From UBA1715 sp045600045 (GTDB lineage: Bacteria > Bacteroidota > Bacteroidia > Bacteroidales > UBA1715), in NCBI GenBank assembly GCA_045600045.1, contig JAZRXD010000063.1:1-64000 (forward strand): DNA of 64,000 nucleotides, written 5' to 3'. Position 1 is the stretch's first letter. Every line of letters begins with the position of its first letter. Position numbers and translations under genes: made by a program. Below the pieces are notes generated by a model. It searched no databases and was not told the DNA's origin. It worked only from the letters and a program-made list of their open reading frames with translations. This document shows, one piece after another, positions 17,240 through 25,465 of this stretch.

Positions 17240-19402
17240 TTATCTGTAATCTTGAGAGATTTTTGTCAAAACACGAAATGAGATATTGCGCTCACCAATG
17301 TCAAAAAGAACGCGACAACATTGTTTTGTGATATTAATAGATTTAACAATACCATCTCCAAATATTTCATGATGAACCTTAGCACCTTCTTCAAACAGAT
17401 TTTCATCATCTTTTTCAGGTTCATCATCCAACATCTGCATCATACTGTCAGTTCCATGCCATAAATCATCGTCAAAATCACCTTCGGTAACAAGTGCTGA
17501 TTTTTTTATTTCACGAATAAAACGAGACGGATATTTGTCACATTGATACGCACCATTGTATCCTTCTGATTCAGTTAAGAACAAGGCTTTTTCTGCTCTA
17601 GTAAATGCAACATACGCAAGGCGACGTTCTTCTTCTTCGGCAGATTTTTTTCTTTCTCGTATTGAACGATAACTTGGCATTATACCTTCCGTCAGCCCCA
17701 CAACAAAAACATAAGAAAACTCCAACCCCTTCGCCTGATGAATTGTCATCAATTTAATAGAATCGGTATTCTTTTTATAGTCCGCATTTGTATACAAAGC
17801 AATGTCTTGCAAATATGATATCAATGTTACTGAATCTTCTTTATGCGAAGTTTCATAATATTGGATAGAGTTTATAAGTTCCTTTAGATTCTCTAAACGA
17901 TCTTCATCAGAATCTTTTCGTAATTCATCTTGGTAGCCTGTATTTATCAAAATGTAAGTCAACAAATCAGATATAGTCCATTTACTTGCATTTGATTTAC
18001 ATTTTTCAATTACATCAATAAAGTCATCTACGGATTTTTGATGAAATACCTTGTCTTCTTTATGCTTTTTTAAAGTTTCGTACAATGTACAATTTTCACC
18101 ATTCGCCAAAGTTTGTAAACGCTGCAAATACACTTTCCCTATTTTTCGAGATGGAACATTTGCAACTCGCATGAATGACAAATCATCTCCTGTCGCAACC
18201 AAACGAAGATACGATAACATATCTTTTATTTCCTTTCTGTCAAAGAAACGCACACCACCCCAAATTGTATAATTAAAATGATTACGAATAAAAGCTTCTT
18301 CTATATTTCGAGATAAACTAGACGTGCGATATAAGATTGCATAATCAGAATAATTAATTGAAGGATCTTTTTTTCTCATTTCCTTGATTTGCTTAACAAT
18401 CCAATTTGATTCTTCCAAATCATTCTTCCCGTGAAAATGAATCACTTTTGGCCCCTCGTCCCGATTGGTAAACAAATCTTTCTTTATTCGATTTTGATTA
18501 TTCGCAATTATAGTATTCGCGACATTCAGAATACTTTTTGAGGAACGATAATTTTGAGACAAAACAATATCCTTATCACATTGAAATTGAATAAAATGAT
18601 CGGGCAATACGCCTCTCCACTCATATATCAATTGGTCGGGATCACCTACGACAAACAAGTTTTTGTAATATTCACATAAAGTTTCTACAAGCAGCCATTC
18701 GTTTTCACTGCAATCTTGAGCTTCATCAACCATTATGTAATTCAATTCTTGTTGCCAATAATCTCTCGCCTCAGTATAATTATAAAGAATATATAGCGTA
18801 AAATAAATCAAATCATCAAAATCCAAAGCAAACAACCTTGATTGCTTCTTCAGATATTGAACAAAATTATTATCTTCCTTTTCAACCATCAAAAAACCAG
18901 GCAAAAGATATGGTTTTATATAAGAAACAGAGGCTGATTTTTTTCGGAATAAGACTTTTTTCCACACAGCCATTTCTTGCAAAAACTTATTTATTGTTTT
19001 TACACTTCTATCTTGCTTTGAATCTTCTAACACTTCCCGTGCGATTGTTTTTGTATCTTCCTCGTCAAGTATTGTAAATGTTGCAGGATATCCTAAACGA
19101 TATATTTCCCTTCTAAGAAATTTCACACAAAAACCGTGAAAAGTACAGACAAAATCATTGTAGTTACCTGCTGGTACCAATTGAGCGATGCGCTGAATCA
19201 TTTCTTTTGCTGCCTTATTGGTAAACGTAACACAAAGTATATTTGAAGGATCGATACCTAATGTATTAACAATATATGCATAACGATGAGTTAAGGTTCT
19301 AGTTTTTCCAGATCCTGCACCAGCTAACACTCTCACACGCCCTTCTGTAGCTAAAACAGCTTCTATTTGTTTGTCATTTAATCCGTTCAAAACCTTATCC
19401 AT
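17240..19402 (-). CDS. uvrD: UvrD/PcrA-type superfamily 1 DNA helicase
   Basis: 720-residue 3'-5' helicase acting in repair and in clearing stalled forks. It shows motif I AGAGSGKTRTLTHR (about residue 27), motif Ia TFTNKAAKEM, motif II VDEAQDC, motif III VVGDPDQLIYEWRG, motif IV region SQNYRSS, motif V TIHQAKGLEF, and motif VI YVAFTRAEKALFL. The C-terminal 60 residues include a Tudor-like tail (GAKVHHEIFGDGIVKSI), as in PcrA. It is a single gene, about 300 bases downstream of the Hdr module. Confidence 0.92.
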   Translation of the reverse strand: MDKVLNGLNDKQIEAVLATEGRVRVLAGAGSGKTRTLTHRYAYIVNTLGIDPSNILCVTFTNKAAKEMIQRIAQLVPAGNYNDFVCTFHGFCVKFLRREIYRLGYPATFTILDEEDTKTIAREVLEDSKQDRSVKTINKFLQEMAVWKKVLFRKKSASVSYIKPYLLPGFLMVEKEDNNFVQYLKKQSRLFALDFDDLIYFTLYILYNYTEARDYWQQELNYIMVDEAQDCSENEWLLVETLCEYYKNLFVVGDPDQLIYEWRGVLPDHFIQFQCDKDIVLSQNYRSSKSILNVANTIIANNQNRIKKDLFTNRDEGPKVIHFHGKNDLEESNWIVKQIKEMRKKDPSINYSDYAILYRTSSLSRNIEEAFIRNHFNYTIWGGVRFFDRKEIKDMLSYLRLVATGDDLSFMRVANVPSRKIGKVYLQRLQTLANGENCTLYETLKKHKEDKVFHQKSVDDFIDVIEKCKSNASKWTISDLLTYILINTGYQDELRKDSDEDRLENLKELINSIQYYETSHKEDSVTLISYLQDIALYTNADYKKNTDSIKLMTIHQAKGLEFSYVFVVGLTEGIMPSYRSIRERKKSAEEEERRLAYVAFTRAEKALFLTESEGYNGAYQCDKYPSRFIREIKKSALVTEGDFDDDLWHGTDSMMQMLDDEPEKDDENLFEEGAKVHHEIFGDGIVKSINITKQCCRVLFDIGERNISFRVLTKISQDYR

Positions 19403-19702
19403 ATATATTAAATTCTAAAAGTTATTGTGACTTCAATGATTGAACATATTCCTAACATTAACCCTGTTGTAATATCTAATTACATATTCATTTTATTAGT
19501 CTTGCATAAAGATAAAATAATATCCTCAATAAACATATTACATATTGTAACCATTCCCCACAATTGTGTAGGACATATGTTGTTATTGACGACAAGCAAA
19601 ACAACATGTTTCGTAACATATAAAGTTCGTTCTATTTCCGTAAAAACATAACAAACTTTATTTTTAAAATTCATTTGTTGGACGCGATAAATACGGAAAA
19701 TC
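19403..19702. other. Intergenic region of about 300 bases
   Basis: AT-rich spacer between the Hdr module and uvrD. I see no convincing gene. It holds a short palindrome TTACA-TAT-TGTAA (19538-19550) and an 8-bp inverted repeat ATGTTGTT-N15-AACAACAT (19577-19607) without a T run. Either could be regulatory, but nothing shows which. Confidence 0.4.
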
Positions 19703-21478
19703 CTATTCCATCGCTTCAGCAACTATTTCCGCTATATCTTTCACCTGAACGTCAACACCTTTCACAAAGGTCTTTTTGCACAACGGACAAGCTGTAGCCA
19801 ATACATCGGGATTTTGTTTCAACAATACCTTGAGTGTTTCTGCTTTAATCTCGTTTCTCGATGCCATAGACAAACTCAAATCGCCCTGCGAGCCACTGCA
19901 ACACAAAGAGTTGACTTTCTCCTGCTGCGTACTCTGCAAAGCGCCTGTCATACGCAACAAATCGCGTGGTGGCTCGTACACTCCGCAACCTCGTCCTAAT
20001 TCGCACGGATCGTGATATACGATAGATTTGTCGGATTTCTTCAACGAAATTCGTCCTTGTTGTACCAACTCCAAGAAGTATTCGGAATGGTGCTTAATGG
20101 TGATTTGACCTAATTCATAATCGTCTCTAAACACTTTGTAACAAATCGGACACGAAACCAACAATGTTGTTGCTCCCGATTCTATAATTTTTTCGCGATT
20201 GTACTCTATCAACTTCTTTGCCGCCTGGTATTGTCCAGCCAACATCAACGGACGACCGCAACACGCTCCTTTTTCCTTGTCCAAAAATTGATAATTCACA
20301 TTGGCTTTTTCCAACACTTTTACTACGGATTTCTTTATACCCGGCGTCATGTGCGTCATACAACCTGCAAAATAAATCACTTCTGGTTTCGTGTTTTCCT
20401 GTGGCGGTTCTACAGGCAATGTCTGCAAAAATGCATAATCAGAATTATATTCCTTAGTCGCACGGATACGTTGTGAAATACGCAAATCGTTCAAATTGAT
20501 ATTGACCGGACATGCTTGCTCGCAACGGCCGCACAACAAACAGTTGAACAACTTTCGGTCTGTTAAGTTTTGGTCGCGGATGTTTTTCAAAATATATACG
20601 GACTGGTTGTTCGATATATTTGAAATGTGCATCTGACACACATCTATACAAATTCCGCAACGTGAGCACGAATACACTTGAATACGCGAATATGAATTGA
20701 ATTCCTTTTTCAACTTCACACCCGTGCTTCGAACGCAAATCAACAAAACTTCCGTTAAAATGTGCATATAACGCGACCACGGCATACAAACGAAGAACAC
20801 GCTCAAACTGATTGAATAGCCCCACCACAACGCATTTTCGGTTGCGTGGCTTATTTCTATCCATTCAAAGAAATGACCGACAGCATTAGTCAAAAATCCA
20901 CCATTATGATAGAACGACGCAGTTGCACCTTCGGCCAACAAACGCAACGGGAAAATCAGCCACAACGAATACATGGCGAATCTATCGCCAGGTTTCAGTT
21001 TCGTAGTTTTCTTGATACCAAAAATTTTACTGTTGATTCGTTTGAAATACGCAAGTAATACGCCGCTCAACACAAACAGCAACAAAAAGTCCATCAAGTT
21101 TGCCATAAACGGCTCACCAGGGAATGTGTCGTGAACAAAATATTGGAAGAAAATCGGATTCCACGGATATGTCAGTCCCGAGCCTGAATACACAGCCCAT
21201 TCAACGTGACCGAACACAATCAGCAAAAACCAACCGAACGCAAGACTCATGTGCATATATCCCAACAACGGATTACGTTTGAATATGCGGCGGTGAATCA
21301 AACATTCCATAAAACATTCCTTGATTGCTGCCAACGTACGTCGTGTGAAAATACTATGGACGATACGCAGTTTATCTATTTTCGAAAGTTTTGAAATCCA
21401 AAGGCTATATTTTACAAGTAAAATAAGCAACAGGATTATCATTCCAACGGTAAATGGTAGTACAAAGCTGTTTTCCAT
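19703..21478 (-). CDS. Membrane-anchored HdrD/DsrK-like iron-sulfur protein
   Basis: 591 residues. The N-terminal 250 residues contain about five membrane spans and look like a NarI/DsrM/HdrE-type haem b or quinone-interacting domain. Next come two 4Fe-4S motifs, CSRCGICIDVCQ and CLLCGRCEQACP. Last come two complete CCG domains of the HdrB/HdrD/GlpC type: GC...ACCGRP...SCPICY and DPCELGRGC...LCCSG...ACPLCK. This is effectively HdrE plus HdrD in one chain. It likely links the cytoplasmic Hdr subunits encoded upstream to the menaquinone pool. The start overlaps the upstream HdrC-like stop by one base. Confidence 0.85.
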   Translation of the reverse strand: MENSFVLPFTVGMIILLLILLVKYSLWISKLSKIDKLRIVHSIFTRRTLAAIKECFMECLIHRRIFKRNPLLGYMHMSLAFGWFLLIVFGHVEWAVYSGSGLTYPWNPIFFQYFVHDTFPGEPFMANLMDFLLLFVLSGVLLAYFKRINSKIFGIKKTTKLKPGDRFAMYSLWLIFPLRLLAEGATASFYHNGGFLTNAVGHFFEWIEISHATENALWWGYSISLSVFFVCMPWSRYMHILTEVLLICVRSTGVKLKKEFNSYSRIQVYSCSRCGICIDVCQMHISNISNNQSVYILKNIRDQNLTDRKLFNCLLCGRCEQACPVNINLNDLRISQRIRATKEYNSDYAFLQTLPVEPPQENTKPEVIYFAGCMTHMTPGIKKSVVKVLEKANVNYQFLDKEKGACCGRPLMLAGQYQAAKKLIEYNREKIIESGATTLLVSCPICYKVFRDDYELGQITIKHHSEYFLELVQQGRISLKKSDKSIVYHDPCELGRGCGVYEPPRDLLRMTGALQSTQQEKVNSLCCSGSQGDLSLSMASRNEIKAETLKVLLKQNPDVLATACPLCKKTFVKGVDVQVKDIAEIVAEAME

Positions 21479-21825
21479 TATTCTTGATCTTTAATGTCAA
21501 AAATTGTCAATCCTTTTTTGATCAACATTATAACATTTCGTGTATTAATTCCGCGCGGACATTCCAACAAACATTTTCCGCACAACATACATTTATCTAT
21601 TTCTTCGTGGGTTTTTGCCAAATCGCCCAAACGAATCTGTAAGTTCAATTTTCTGATATTGAATGCAGTAAGATTTCCCGCACTGCAGATTGCCGTACAC
21701 GAACCACACGATAAACAAGCGTTGAACGTAGGTTCGTTTTCGAGAATATAACGAATCAAACGTTTGTCGGTTTTGTCGTAGTCAACCGCACGCGATCTTG
21801 TTGTAGTAAAGCCGAAATCCTTCAT
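21478..21825 (-). CDS. HdrC-like 4Fe-4S ferredoxin subunit
   Basis: 115 residues with two classical clusters, CLSCGSCTAICSAG (about residue 37) and CMLCGKCLLECPRG (about residue 79), the HdrC plan. It would pass electrons between the flavin subunit and a CCG-domain subunit. It overlaps the flavin gene by four bases and the membrane subunit by one, so all three are one operon. Confidence 0.88.
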   Translation of the reverse strand: MKDFGFTTTRSRAVDYDKTDKRLIRYILENEPTFNACLSCGSCTAICSAGNLTAFNIRKLNLQIRLGDLAKTHEEIDKCMLCGKCLLECPRGINTRNVIMLIKKGLTIFDIKDQE

Positions 21826-22859
21826 ATCGCTGAATTAATAAAATAATCACGGACAGCAAATGCAACCGCTTTTGCGTGACTTACCGTATCGAAAATCGAC
21901 ATTGGTCCTACACTTGTTCCAGCCGTAAACAAACCCGGCACGTTCGTCAAGTTTGAGCCAATATGATGATCCAACGGTTTTACGAAACGATTTGCCGCAC
22001 ATTCCAATCCACACGATTGCTGGAACAAAGCAGTGCTTTTGGGTGATTCCATACCAACCATCAACACCAACATATCGACGTGCATTCTGCATGGACGGGC
22101 TGCCAACGTATCTTCCACCTTCAACTGTAATGTTCCGTCAGGATTTTCGGCAACTTCCGACAAACGACCACGAACAAACTGTACGTGGTATTTTTCCTGA
22201 GCCTCGCGATACATTTCCTCGAAACCTTGTCCGTACATACGCAAATCCATATAACAACAGAACACTTCGGCCTGCGGGAACAATTGTTTCATGTGTATGG
22301 CCTGTTTCACAGCCGTTACACAACATAATTTTGAACAATAGTGATTGCCCGATTTTTCATCACGAGAACCAACACAATGAATAAATGCTATTTTTTGTGG
22401 AATTTTATCCATTGGGGTTCTAAATTCTTGTCCATTCAATTGATTGAAACGCATTTCCAAATCAGCAGACGTCAAGACATTGTCGTAAATCTTATAACCA
22501 TATTCCTCTTTGCGTTCCGCATTGAAAAGTTTGTAACCCGAAGCAATCACTACCGCACGGCTACGGAAAACAACATCGCGCGATGTATGAACTTCAAATG
22601 CACCGTCTTCCAACTTTTTAATAGAAATAACATCGGTATTAAGATATATGGTAAGAGCACGTTTACGCGTTTCGTCGGTGTAGTGAGCGATTACATCCGA
22701 TGCTTCACGAAACGTAGGAAACAGTGTGTTCCAATTATTTACGTGTCCGCCAATGTTTTTTTCTTTTTCAACAACTACGGTTTCGTAGCCTAAATCCTGT
22801 AACGAACAAGCCGCTTCAATACCAGCAATTCCGCCACCAATTATAAGAACGTCTATCAT
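21822..22859 (-). CDS. HdrA-like FAD oxidoreductase subunit
   Basis: 345 residues. The FAD-binding Rossmann motif IIGGGIAGIEAACSLQDLG is at the N-terminus. The HdrA hallmark HCVGSRDEKSGNHYCSKLCC lies near residue 160, and the late FTAGTSVGPMSI is the second FAD contact. It lacks the extra ferredoxin domains of methanogen HdrA and is a short form similar to QmoA-type proteins. I infer that it is the flavin hub of the module. Confidence 0.88.
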   Translation of the reverse strand: MIDVLIIGGGIAGIEAACSLQDLGYETVVVEKEKNIGGHVNNWNTLFPTFREASDVIAHYTDETRKRALTIYLNTDVISIKKLEDGAFEVHTSRDVVFRSRAVVIASGYKLFNAERKEEYGYKIYDNVLTSADLEMRFNQLNGQEFRTPMDKIPQKIAFIHCVGSRDEKSGNHYCSKLCCVTAVKQAIHMKQLFPQAEVFCCYMDLRMYGQGFEEMYREAQEKYHVQFVRGRLSEVAENPDGTLQLKVEDTLAARPCRMHVDMLVLMVGMESPKSTALFQQSCGLECAANRFVKPLDHHIGSNLTNVPGLFTAGTSVGPMSIFDTVSHAKAVAFAVRDYFINSAI

Positions 22860-22964
22860 ATTTCAATTGATAATTGATAACTGATGATTGATAATTGCAA
22901 TTACCTCTAACGTAACTGTCAATTCTCAATCGTCAATTTTCCATTAAACATTTATCATTACAAA
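22860..22964. repeat. Short AT-rich repeat spacer inside the Hdr operon
   Basis: The sequence repeats TTGATAATTGATAA and TGATGATTGATAATTG, then a partly reversed copy TCAATTCTCAATCGTCAATTT. It resembles the small intergenic repeats common in Bacteroidetes. It separates the HdrB-like gene from the HdrA-like gene. Confidence 0.5.
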
Positions 22965-24032
22965 CTAACACTTCAAATTTGTCGGACATTCAGGAATCGG
23001 CATTTGGTTTCCGTTTTTGTCCAAGTATTTTGCTTTTGGATCGTATTCTATACCAAGTTTGTCAAGCAATGGTTCGCATTGAACCTGGTGCATTTGCAAT
23101 CCTAAATCCCATGGATTGTAGCCAAGAACCAAACCAGCCATTTCTTCGTATGTCAAAACCGGTATTCCGTAACCATTTTCATCGTAAGTCACGCCTTCCA
23201 TTTCTGCCAATGTATATTGCCATTTGTCCATAAACATTGAACATCCAGGACAGTTCGCAACAATAAAATCGGGTTTGTACGGTTTCATCGATTCCAATTT
23301 CTTTTTCGTATTCGAAACCGAATATCCACGGTTTGCCTGAACCAAATAGTTTCGGAAGCCAAATCCGCAACAATGGCGGCGTTCTGGATAGTCAACCACA
23401 TTTCCACCCCACGATTCAATCATACCACTCAAAACTTGTGGAAATTCGGCACCACCAACACCTTTTGTCGGAAACATTTTTGCATAGTGGCAACCAATAT
23501 GTTCCACAACATTCAATGGTTCTCCCGTTTGTGCATTTACCAATTTGTATTTTGCTTTTTGAGCAATTTCATCACGGAATTTATAGATAATATCGCTAGT
23601 ATGGGCAATATTCTTTGGCACATTAAATTCGCGTTTTGTAGCTTTATACAAATATTCGCGGATTTTCTCCAACTGTTCAGGGAAATGTTGCCACAAATCA
23701 AGAATTTCGGTATAAATGCCAAAAGACGTCACGCACGAAATTGCCACATTTTCCAAACCTGCTTCCGTCATCAATGCAAAGTGACGGGCTACAACTGTTT
23801 GTATTGTATCGAACGGAACAATATCGGAATGATAACCTATACCCGTACACGTTGTATGATTCGGATCGTCGAAAATATTTTTTCCCAATTCATCACGTAA
23901 AATACGCAAAAACATAACTTCCGAAGCTGGGAAAAAATTCTGACGGATGCAACTACGCGCATAATAATAATTGTCGTCGGCAATCTCTTTCTGATAAGAA
24001 CTCCAAATTTGTTTTTTACCCTCTAAATTCAT
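22965..24032 (-). CDS. HdrB-like CCG-domain subunit
   Basis: 355 residues. HdrB normally carries two CCG (Cys-rich) domains that hold the catalytic noncubane clusters. Here the second is complete (GCHYAKMF ... HCCGFGF ... NCPGCSMF, about residues 190-270). The first has only single cysteines at the expected places (TTCTGIGYHSD, ISCVTSFG), so one cluster is probably absent or changed. The C-terminal extension ends in a Cys-containing tail (PIPECPTNLKC). It follows the HdrC-like gene by 4 bases and is separated from HdrA by the repeat spacer. Confidence 0.85.
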   Translation of the reverse strand: MNLEGKKQIWSSYQKEIADDNYYYARSCIRQNFFPASEVMFLRILRDELGKNIFDDPNHTTCTGIGYHSDIVPFDTIQTVVARHFALMTEAGLENVAISCVTSFGIYTEILDLWQHFPEQLEKIREYLYKATKREFNVPKNIAHTSDIIYKFRDEIAQKAKYKLVNAQTGEPLNVVEHIGCHYAKMFPTKGVGGAEFPQVLSGMIESWGGNVVDYPERRHCCGFGFRNYLVQANRGYSVSNTKKKLESMKPYKPDFIVANCPGCSMFMDKWQYTLAEMEGVTYDENGYGIPVLTYEEMAGLVLGYNPWDLGLQMHQVQCEPLLDKLGIEYDPKAKYLDKNGNQMPIPECPTNLKC

Positions 24033-24036
24033 AGTC

Positions 24037-24738
24037 TTAATCTTGATGTTGGTTACTATTATACGTGAGCACGTGCATCAAATATTCATTGTTATTTTCG
24101 TCGGTGCTCAAATTCATTTCCTCGGCTTTTTTCTGCGAAGCCGATTCTATCGCATCGTAAAAATCCTGACCGCCGGTAACCTTAAAAATCTCAGCTAGTT
24201 CGTCAAGATTTTTTTGATGAATCTTGCGCATTGCGCCAGCACCATCCTTATACAAATTTGCTCCCAATCTGTCGTACAACGCTTCGCGGTTTTCGTATGC
24301 CCATTCCCAAATAACACCTTGTTCTGGGTGAAGTTCAGGTTTTACAAGTACAGGATGCACGCAATAACCATATTTCAAAATACTTTCACCTATTGTTTTT
24401 TTCAATCCATATTGTTGACGACCTTTTTCGCTTTCGGTGAAAAATCCACATTTTTGCGACAAAGTACGTAATGCCTGAATAATCATTCCTGCCGCATTAC
24501 CACGAGGGCAACGTGTTTTGCAGGACATACATTGTCCACAATACCATATCAAATTCGATTTCAACAAATGTTCTATTTCCTCGTTATCACGACGTTGAAC
24601 AATTGTTACAATCATTCTAGGATCGTATTTATAAAATTCGGCAGCAGGACAAATGGCGCAACAAACGCCACAATTCAAGCAAGAATGAAGAGCTTCCTGA
24701 AAACGGACATCTTTCTCTAATTCAGCAACATAATCCAT
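24037..24738 (-). CDS. HdrC-like 4Fe-4S subunit with C-terminal extension
   Basis: 233 residues. Two ferredoxin motifs, CLNCGVCCAICPAA and CGQCMSCKTRCPRG, lie in the first 90 residues; the rest is a helical region with no recognised domain. It is the first gene of the five-gene Hdr run. I chose ATG 24738 (MDYVAELEKDVRF), with AAAGAAA upstream as a plausible ribosome site. An earlier in-frame ATG would add 17 basic, non-conserved residues. Confidence 0.85.
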   Translation of the reverse strand: MDYVAELEKDVRFQEALHSCLNCGVCCAICPAAEFYKYDPRMIVTIVQRRDNEEIEHLLKSNLIWYCGQCMSCKTRCPRGNAAGMIIQALRTLSQKCGFFTESEKGRQQYGLKKTIGESILKYGYCVHPVLVKPELHPEQGVIWEWAYENREALYDRLGANLYKDGAGAMRKIHQKNLDELAEIFKVTGGQDFYDAIESASQKKAEEMNLSTDENNNEYLMHVLTYNSNQHQD

Positions 24739-24859
24739 ATCGTTTCTTTTATGTTTTGAATTCTTCTTTTGACTGTAACAAAGTATCAAAAAAAACTCAA
24801 GAAAAACGATAGTGCAAAAACGTAAATTCCCAGATACGTATTTTCACGTATATCTTGGC

Positions 24860-25456
24860 TTAAAAACCTGAGATAGAAAGATTCATCTGAAACTTTTTAT
24901 CGTAATAAACTGGAGAAAATGAAACATTCACATTGTTCTTGCTGTCAATTTTTTTCTCCATCAACCGCATTGTAAAAATACCAAATCGAGCCAAGGAAAA
25001 TCCTAAAACAGCACCTGCACCAACATCCCAAATATAATGACGTTTGTGGCAAACGCGCGACACGCCAACCGCCGAAGCGAGCGTATATGCGCCCACCCCC
25101 CACCAATTACCATATTCATATCGCACAAATTCGGCACCAAGAAACGCCGTTGTTGTATGTCCTGAAGGGAACGAACTATTTCCCCGTTTATCTGGACGTT
25201 CCTCGGAAATCACATTTTTTAGTATTCCGTTAACAACTCCATATTCCGCAAGATAAGCAATCCCCATATTGGTGAACCGAAGCCACAACTTATCGTTTGC
25301 CTCAACGCCAACCAATCCTAACCCTACAGCAGCAACTGCAGGCACATATTGTCCATAGGTTTCCCAATAGGAATAATCAATTCTTTGTGCAAAAACTTTC
25401 TGTAAACCAAACAGTTGACACAAGAAAAAGATTGCTATAATTACGTATTTCCTCAT
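24860..25456 (-). CDS. PAP2-family membrane phosphatase
   Basis: 198 residues with an N-terminal signal/anchor and several membrane spans. All three PAP2 motifs are present: KNVISEERP (motif 1), SFPSGHTTTAF (motif 2) and SRVCHKRHYIWDV (motif 3). The family removes phosphate from lipid phosphates such as undecaprenyl pyrophosphate, phosphatidic acid or lipid A. It is the last gene of the pdxA-ruvA-sprA-porin operon (9-base gap), so a role in envelope lipids linked to secretion or lipopolysaccharide is possible but unproven. Confidence 0.88.
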   Translation of the reverse strand: MRKYVIIAIFFLCQLFGLQKVFAQRIDYSYWETYGQYVPAVAAVGLGLVGVEANDKLWLRFTNMGIAYLAEYGVVNGILKNVISEERPDKRGNSSFPSGHTTTAFLGAEFVRYEYGNWWGVGAYTLASAVGVSRVCHKRHYIWDVGAGAVLGFSLARFGIFTMRLMEKKIDSKNNVNVSFSPVYYDKKFQMNLSISGF

Positions 25457-25465
25457 TGCGGAATA

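Noticed and set aside
19427..19722. Small open frames in the spacer between the Hdr module and uvrD
   Set aside because: No ribosome site, no recognisable domain, composition like the AT-rich spacer.
22860..22964. Repeats considered as a CRISPR array
   Set aside because: Units are short, irregular and not separated by unique spacers; they fit AT-rich intergenic repeats.
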